Shown here one piece after another: positions 6,076 through 9,444 of a stretch of 9,444 bases of DNA (position 1 is its first letter; each line of letters begins with the position of its first letter). A program made the position numbers and the translations under genes. The notes beneath the pieces are model-generated. The model was not told the origin of the DNA, searched no databases, and saw only the letters and a program-made list of their open reading frames with translations. The DNA is from Chloroflexota bacterium (GTDB lineage Bacteria; Chloroflexota; Dehalococcoidia; Dehalococcoidales; UBA2162): contig JACPSA010000015.1 of the NCBI GenBank assembly GCA_016193545.1, positions 1 through 9,444 on the forward strand, in the 5' to 3' direction.

Positions 6076-6106
6076 TTGACAGGCTTATGAATGGCTGTTG
6101 TAAAAT
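6076..6106 (+). promoter_or_regulatory. Promoter of the second zinc-ribbon gene (TTGACA / TAAAAT)
   Basis: A perfect -35, TTGACA (6076-6081), and a -10, TAAAAT (6101-6106, 5 of 6 matches), are separated by 19 bases, slightly long. Only 5 bases separate the -10 from the ATG at 6112, so transcription should start at or within a base or two of the start codon. No ribosome site is present, which fits a leaderless message. Confidence 0.55.
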
Positions 6107-6111
6107 AGATT

Positions 6112-6339
6112 ATGCTGGAAGGTAGGTGCCCGAGATGCGGCTGTTGCTATGTTGGTTGGGCACTGCAATTCCCACGAAATCAGTCCTGTTCAATGTGCGG
6201 GGCGGCGTTAGAGATTTTTGAGGATGGTAAGAAGGTTGCGGAAGGGTACTCGCCGTTTACCGCTGACAAGTATTCTATAGACCAGTCCGCGAAGGCCCCC
6301 ACTCCCAGTGATGATTCCACAGAAGGTGATGCTGGCTAG
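6112..6339 (+). CDS. Small zinc-ribbon protein (75 aa), probably leaderless
   Basis: A 75-residue protein whose first 30 residues form a zinc ribbon: CPRCGCC (Cys6, Cys9, with extra Cys11 and Cys12) and CSMCG (Cys26, Cys29). After it come a short segment ALEIFEDGKKVAEGYSPFTADKY and a disordered acidic Ser/Thr/Asp-rich tail (about residues 55-75). No membrane segment or signal peptide is seen. It is distinct from the zinc-ribbon protein after uvrC, sharing only the CPRCG knuckle. The ATG at 6112 is the only sensible start: an in-frame ATG at 6091 meets a TAG after five codons. A promoter positioned to start transcription at the ATG strengthens the case that this is a real gene. It converges on the LUD gene, with 32 bases between. 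Function unknown; an RNA-, DNA- or protein-binding accessory role is only a general expectation for such ribbons. Confidence 0.7.
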   Translation: MLEGRCPRCGCCYVGWALQFPRNQSCSMCGAALEIFEDGKKVAEGYSPFTADKYSIDQSAKAPTPSDDSTEGDAG

Positions 6340-6371
6340 GATTATCGGTGCCTCTGGTTGTCTTTTAAGCC

Positions 6372-7064
6372 TTATATCCCCAATTCCTCGCCGACGATGA
6401 CCAGTTCAATCCGTGGCGTAATCTGGTATTCGACGATTACGGTGTAGCAGCAGATACGTCTAGGATGGTGGCAGTCCACGCATATCCCGGTGACGGCGCA
6501 GGGAGTGGCATCCATGTCATGCTTGATGTGGTGGCGGTGGGCATTCATCGGGGCGGCTATCTGCCTGATTCGAGCCAGGGCTTCTTCCAGATTAGCCACG
6601 ATTTTATTGATGCCGGCCACGGCAATAACCTTTTTCGGTCCGAAGACGAGGCCGCTGGCGCGGTTTCCGGTGCGGTCGGTGTTGACGATTTTGCCATCCA
6701 GGGTTATCGCGTTTAAGCCGGTGAGGAAGACGTCGGTAAACAGTGCTTTCTTGCCCGTCTCGACTAACTCGCGGAAAGATGCAGGCATACAGTCCTCCCC
6801 TGCCTTGCGGAAAGGGTCGAAGATTTGATGACAGCCCCTTTTTTCCAGTTCCTCAATAATCCCGACCTGGGAAAGGGTAACCGAATCGCCAGCGCCGATA
6901 GTGACATCCGGAGGGATTAAGTCCAGTATTTGAGACAGAGCCTGCTGGCGGTTCGGGGCGTAGTACCCCGGAATGTTGTTTCTTTTCATGGCGGCAAGGC
7001 AGCGCTGCGCCAGTTTCTCCTTGTACCACTCTTCCTCTCGGGTCATGTCCGTTTCAATGGTCAT
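6372..7064 (-). CDS. LUD-domain (DUF162) protein with Cys-rich C-terminus (230 aa)
   Basis: A soluble protein of the LUD family (PF02589; LutC/YkgG relatives and part of LutB), linked in characterised cases to lactate oxidation. The family core is clear: TIGAGDSVTLSQVG (55-68), then GLNAITLDGKIVNTDRTGNR (116-135) and FGPKKVIAVAGINKIV (141-156). The C-terminus carries cysteines in the order Cys189, Cys195, Cys198 and Cys205-Cys206 (PCAVTGICVDCHHPRRICC), a pattern suited to binding zinc or an iron-sulfur cluster. This belongs to the stand-alone DUF162 form; no lutA or lutB lies in the window, so a role in lactate use is not supported by context. The start is ATG at 7064 with an AGGGGG ribosome site 5 bases upstream (7070-7075) and a strong promoter. 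The biochemical role of this subgroup is not established as far as I know. Confidence 0.88.
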   Translation of the reverse strand: MTIETDMTREEEWYKEKLAQRCLAAMKRNNIPGYYAPNRQQALSQILDLIPPDVTIGAGDSVTLSQVGIIEELEKRGCHQIFDPFRKAGEDCMPASFRELVETGKKALFTDVFLTGLNAITLDGKIVNTDRTGNRASGLVFGPKKVIAVAGINKIVANLEEALARIRQIAAPMNAHRHHIKHDMDATPCAVTGICVDCHHPRRICCYTVIVEYQITPRIELVIVGEELGI

Positions 7065-7102
7065 AGCTACCCCCTTTCTCAGTCCGGCATGGCGTCATTG
7101 TG

Positions 7103-7131
7103 ATTGTAGCCGTGGATTGCGTCGCTGTCAA
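7103..7131 (-). promoter_or_regulatory. Near-consensus sigma70 promoter of the LUD gene
   Basis: On the minus strand TTGACA (7131-7126, perfect) and TACAAT (7108-7103, 5 of 6) are separated by exactly 17 bases. Transcription would begin near 7096, leaving a leader of about 30 bases that contains the AGGGGG ribosome site. This is the best-formed promoter in the window. Confidence 0.75.
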
Positions 7132-7177
7132 ACAACGGTTACTAACGTTTCCTTTTAGTTGATAACAACCTATCCCC

Positions 7178-7206
7178 CGCCTGCCAAAGCCTCTCGCCTG
7201 CCAAAG
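7178..7206. repeat. Tandem 12-base direct repeat CGCCTGCCAAAG
   Basis: CGCCTGCCAAAG occurs at 7178-7189 and again at 7195-7206. The GCCTGCC part (7179-7185) is also the reverse complement of GGCAGGC at 7234-7240, so this stretch can fold on itself. It is the left end of a compact repeat-rich block. Confidence 0.7.
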
Positions 7207-7244
7207 TCTTGTACGGCGAGCAGGTGTGCGGCGGGCAGGCCTGA

Positions 7245-7268
7245 CCCCTTCCCTTGTGAGGGAAGGGG
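7245..7268. repeat. Perfect palindrome, 10-bp stem with 4-base loop
   Basis: CCCCTTCCCT (7245-7254) and AGGGAAGGGG (7259-7268) are exact reverse complements around the loop TGTG. No T-run follows in either direction, so it is not a typical intrinsic terminator. Its form is that of a dispersed palindromic intergenic repeat. Confidence 0.75.
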
Positions 7269-7311
7269 AGTAAAAAAGAGATAGGGGTGAAGCCCCCTCT
7301 CTAAAATCTCT

Positions 7312-7337
7312 CCCTCTCTCCAAGGATGGAGAGAGGG
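7312..7337. repeat. Perfect palindrome, 10-bp stem with 6-base loop
   Basis: CCCTCTCTCC (7312-7321) pairs exactly with GGAGAGAGGG (7328-7337) around the loop AAGGAT. Between this and the previous palindrome, 7278-7302 holds a further imperfect hairpin (AGAGATAGGGG with CCCCCTCTCT). The whole block from about 7170 to 7340 has no convincing gene. Confidence 0.75.
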
Positions 7338-7427
7338 TTAGTGGGTAAGGTTGAAGGTGATTTTAAGTAATCAACCGAGATAGAACATTACCCAACGGCT
7401 GTGCAAAATGAACTCAACCGCTACCTG

Positions 7428-7436
7428 TGTTATAAT
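7428..7436 (+). promoter_or_regulatory. Extended -10 promoter of the tRNA nucleotidyltransferase gene (TGTTATAAT)
   Basis: TG-T-TATAAT is a perfect extended -10 element. No good -35 is seen 16-18 bases upstream, which such elements tolerate. Transcription would begin near 7443, leaving a leader of about 14 bases that contains GGAG (7451-7454) just before the ATG at 7458. Confidence 0.65.
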
Positions 7437-7457
7437 TCGGGCGACATAACGGAGTAA

Positions 7458-8735
7458 ATGAGGAAAATGTCTGAGACTGTTAATCTGGCCGGTCAAATTG
7501 AAAAGCAGCTACCTGCCGGGCTGGTCGGCTTGATGCGGCAGGCCGGTGAGGTCGCTGCCGGACAGGGTCAGCGGTTGTACCTGGTCGGGGGTGTGGTCCG
7601 TGACCTGCTGCTGGGGCGGACTAACCTCGACCTTGACCTGGTGGTAGAAGGCGATGCCATCGACCTGGCACAAAAGCTGGCCGGTACTACCCGGTCAAAA
7701 ATAACAACCCATCCCCGTTTCCATACCGCTAAAATTCAGCGGGAGAAATGGAGTATCGACCTGGCTACCGCCCGTACTGAAATCTACGACCGGCCGGGAG
7801 CTTTACCCGTGGTGCAGCCGGGCACTATCGATATAGACCTGTTGCGCCGCGATTTTACCATCAATGCCATGGCGGTTGAGCTTACGCCCGGTGGCTATGG
7901 ACGCTTGATTGACCCATACAAGGGGCAGGATGACATCAAGGATATGCTGATACGTGTTTTGCATGAGAGTAGCTTTATTGACGATTCTACGCGCATCTGG
8001 CGTGGTTTGCGTTACGAACAACGCTTAAACTTTCGATTGGAGACGGCTACCCTCAAGCTGATGAATCGGGATATCGATCGGCTGGATACTATCAGCGGCG
8101 ACCGGATACGCCATGAGCTGGAGCTGGCACTGAAAGAGGAGTTTCCGGAGAGGGTCCTGCGCCGAGCGGCAGAGCTGGGGGTGTTAGCTAAACTACACCC
8201 CGGTTTAAAAGGCGATAGCTGGCTGGTCGAGAAATTCAAGCAGGCACGGATGGCGAGTGATACGCCGCCACCCGGACTCTACCTGGCGCTGCTGGCTTAC
8301 CGGCTGAACAGTGCAGAAGCGGAAGAACTGATTTCACGGCTCAGATTGCCCAAATTGCTGGCTCAGACCCTGCGGGATGCTGATAATCTTAAAGGTAAAC
8401 TGGGGTCGCTGGCTGACCCGGGGCTGGCGCCGAGCCGTACTTATAACCTTCTCCACGGCTATTCCCAGACAGCGATTATCGCCAATTCTCTAGCCGGTGA
8501 TTCTCCGGTAGTCCGTCAGCATATTCAGCTATTTCTGGATAGACTCCGCTATGTCCGGCCCGCCCTGACCGGCAACGACCTGATAAAAATGGGCTTCGCC
8601 CCCGGCCCCCGTATGAAAGCCATACTGGAACGGCTACATGAAGCCAGGCTGGATGGGAAGGTAACAGATAAGAAAGAGGAGGAGAAATTGGTGAAGGGGT
8701 GGGTGGCTAAGGAGTCTAGAATTGATAAATTCTGA
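7458..8735 (+). CDS. cca: CCA-adding-type tRNA nucleotidyltransferase / poly(A) polymerase family (425 aa)
   Basis: A class II nucleotidyltransferase that adds or repairs the 3' CCA end of tRNA, using CTP and ATP without a nucleic-acid template. The catalytic head is clear: LVGGVVRDLLLG (42-53) and the metal-binding pair in LDLDLV (Asp58, Asp60). The flexible-loop and motif B region RRDFTINAMAVEL (130-142), with LIDPYKGQDDI (150-160), and the RIWRGLRYEQRLNF segment (179-192) that reads the incoming base are also present. The C-terminal helical part ends in NDLIKMGFAPGPRMKAILERLHEARLDGKV (373-402), common in bacterial CCA and PcnB relatives. No HD phosphatase motif or CBS domain is present. 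Whether it adds the whole CCA, only A or only CC cannot be judged by eye. An ATG at 7467 is a possible alternative start; 7458 is taken because GGAG lies just upstream. It has its own promoter. Confidence 0.92.
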   Translation: MRKMSETVNLAGQIEKQLPAGLVGLMRQAGEVAAGQGQRLYLVGGVVRDLLLGRTNLDLDLVVEGDAIDLAQKLAGTTRSKITTHPRFHTAKIQREKWSIDLATARTEIYDRPGALPVVQPGTIDIDLLRRDFTINAMAVELTPGGYGRLIDPYKGQDDIKDMLIRVLHESSFIDDSTRIWRGLRYEQRLNFRLETATLKLMNRDIDRLDTISGDRIRHELELALKEEFPERVLRRAAELGVLAKLHPGLKGDSWLVEKFKQARMASDTPPPGLYLALLAYRLNSAEAEELISRLRLPKLLAQTLRDADNLKGKLGSLADPGLAPSRTYNLLHGYSQTAIIANSLAGDSPVVRQHIQLFLDRLRYVRPALTGNDLIKMGFAPGPRMKAILERLHEARLDGKVTDKKEEEKLVKGWVAKESRIDKF

Positions 8736-8782
8736 CAATCGGAATAGAGTAATCACTACTAAATGGTAGAGGAGAAGACAAA

Positions 8783-8878
8783 ATAGCTAAAACGGCTGCC
8801 GGTAAAAACCTTTGCCAGAAAAGAGATCGTTTTCTTTCAGTCTCTTTTTTCATATCTTCACTCATTCTGATTACCTAA
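8783..8878 (+). other. Possible 31-codon remnant or ATA-start mini-ORF
   Basis: A GGAG site (8771-8774) is followed 8 bases later by ATA at 8783 and an open frame of 31 codons to TAA at 8876-8878. The frame begins with a basic IAKTAAGKN segment and ends with a hydrophobic FLSVSFFISSLILIT tail, like a small membrane peptide. ATA is a very rare initiator, and an in-frame ATG is lacking, so this may be a gene that lost its start codon, or chance. The terminator-like hairpin noted separately lies inside it. Confidence 0.15.
8819..8850. terminator. Weak bidirectional terminator-like hairpin
   Basis: AAAAGAGA (8819-8826) pairs with TCTCTTTT (8841-8848) around a 14-base loop, with further T residues after it; on the minus strand the same stem also ends in T. 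It sits between the convergent tRNA nucleotidyltransferase gene and the minus-strand coiled-coil gene, where a shared terminator is expected. The stem is AT-rich and would be weak. Confidence 0.3.
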
Positions 8879-9421
8879 TTAAACTACTGTCCTCATATCA
8901 TCAATAATCTTCATTACAGCAATTTGCGCCTCACGAATAACACTCCAGTCACTCGGGTCTATTTCGTTCTCTCGAATAAAATTCCAATACTTATAGGATA
9001 CTGAAGTGTATTTCTCTTTTAATTCTTCCGACCCTGTAATAAGAACCGCCGCAAATGCATCCGAATTTATCTCATCTATCCTTTTAATTGCTACACCCAA
9101 ATCACCACTTGATAGATTACTTCCCGAACCAACTGCCTCGTCAATCGCTTCACCAAGAACTCTTACCTGTAAGGACAATATTTCCTCTACAATAGCTAGC
9201 CTACGAATCAATAGTTCTCGTTTTAGTCTTCTCTGTTCAATTTCAAGTTCCTTTTCATGATTACGCTTCTCATCCTCTAATGCCCAATTACGTTGTCTCT
9301 CTGCCGCTTTCCCCTGAAAAATGTAAGTCAACCACTGAATTATTGCTGCCCCTGCTAAAGTTACAAAAACTGTTAATATAGTTTTACCATCCATGACTTT
9401 AATTAAACCTCGCCCAGCCAA
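8879..9421 (-). CDS. Membrane-anchored coiled-coil protein of unknown function (180 aa or slightly less)
   Basis: I do not recognise a family. An N-terminal membrane segment (about residues 13-35, TILTVFVTLAGAAIIQWLTYIF) is followed by a strongly charged helix likely to form a coiled coil (about 38-72, RQRNWALEDEKRNHEKELEIEQRRLKRELLI). After it comes a mainly helical domain to the end. The layout suggests a single-pass protein with its bulk in the cytoplasm. The start is uncertain. TTG at 9421 has AGAGG five bases upstream, an ATG at 9394 would remove nine residues and leave a conventional short N-terminus, and the frame stays open to the window edge, so a longer protein is possible. Base composition is visibly more AT-rich than that of neighbouring genes, with many AAA, ATT and AAT codons, suggesting an accessory or acquired gene. 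It converges on the tRNA nucleotidyltransferase gene. Confidence 0.65.
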   Translation of the reverse strand: MAGRGLIKVMDGKTILTVFVTLAGAAIIQWLTYIFQGKAAERQRNWALEDEKRNHEKELEIEQRRLKRELLIRRLAIVEEILSLQVRVLGEAIDEAVGSGSNLSSGDLGVAIKRIDEINSDAFAAVLITGSEELKEKYTSVSYKYWNFIRENEIDPSDWSVIREAQIAVMKIIDDMRTVV

Positions 9422-9435
9422 GATTGCCTCTGTCC

Positions 9436-9441
9436 AGTATA
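9436..9441 (-). promoter_or_regulatory. Possible -10 (TATACT) for the coiled-coil gene
   Basis: Minus-strand TATACT lies about 14 bases upstream of the TTG at 9421, with AGAGG between. Any -35 is off the window, so this stays tentative. Confidence 0.3.
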
Positions 9442-9444
9442 GTA

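Noticed and set aside
6372..7064. LUD protein considered as LutC of a lactate-utilisation operon
   Set aside because: No lutA or lutB genes lie nearby, and the Cys-rich tail points to a different DUF162 subgroup.
7054..7323. Open frame of 89 codons on the minus strand across the repeat block
   Set aside because: It overlaps the LUD promoter and start and is made of the palindromes themselves (Arg/Pro-rich SPSLTREG-like peptide), which is typical of a frame read through repeats.
7170..7340. Repeat block considered as a CRISPR array
   Set aside because: The only direct repeat is 12 bases with two copies; there are no regular spacers and no cas genes.
8012..8239. Ser/Arg-rich open frame on the minus strand
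   Set aside because: Antisense to the tRNA nucleotidyltransferase; composition is that of a shadow frame.

Overview
This 9.4 kb window looks like chromosomal housekeeping sequence from a moderately GC-rich bacterium. The most likely source is an uncultured Dehalococcoidia-like member of the Chloroflexota. That placement is an inference. It rests on bacterial UvrC and CCA-type tRNA nucleotidyltransferase sitting beside an archaeal-looking dUTPase, an archaeal-looking P-loop kinase of the UPF0200 type and small zinc-ribbon proteins. It also rests on bacterial sigma70-type promoters. No 16S, tRNA or other definitive marker is present.

Layout, left to right. (1) 1-931, plus strand: the 3' end of uvrC followed by a 72-aa zinc-ribbon protein. 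(2) 948-2904, minus strand: a tight three-gene unit read from right to left, made of a Cof-type HAD phosphatase and two tandem half-size permeases of the ArsP/DUF318 kind. (3) 2936-4864, plus strand: an extended -10 promoter drives a dCTP-deaminase-fold protein best read as a dUTPase, followed by an MFS transporter with a TTG start. (4) 4876-5955, minus strand: a P-loop (deoxy)nucleotide-kinase-like gene overlapping a dCMP deaminase gene, with its own promoter. (5) 6076-6339, plus strand: a second zinc-ribbon protein behind a TTGACA/TAAAAT promoter that places transcription start at the ATG. (6) 6372-7131, minus strand: a LUD-domain protein with a Cys-rich tail and a near-consensus promoter. 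(7) 7170-7340: a non-coding, repeat- and hairpin-rich block. (8) 7428-8735, plus strand: tRNA nucleotidyltransferase. (9) 8736-9444: a short spacer with a possible gene remnant, then an AT-richer minus-strand gene for a membrane-anchored coiled-coil protein of unknown function.

The clearest functional theme is pyrimidine deoxynucleotide handling. The dUTPase (dUTP to dUMP) and the dCMP deaminase (dCMP to dUMP) both supply dUMP for thymidylate synthesis, and the deaminase is translationally linked to a nucleotide-kinase-like partner. The HAD/permease unit is a second small module whose substrate cannot be read from the sequence. I do not see a convincing defence system, CRISPR array, prophage or transposon. 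The more unusual signals are the paired half-permeases, the kinase-deaminase overlap, at least two apparently leaderless genes, and the palindrome cluster upstream of the tRNA nucleotidyltransferase gene.
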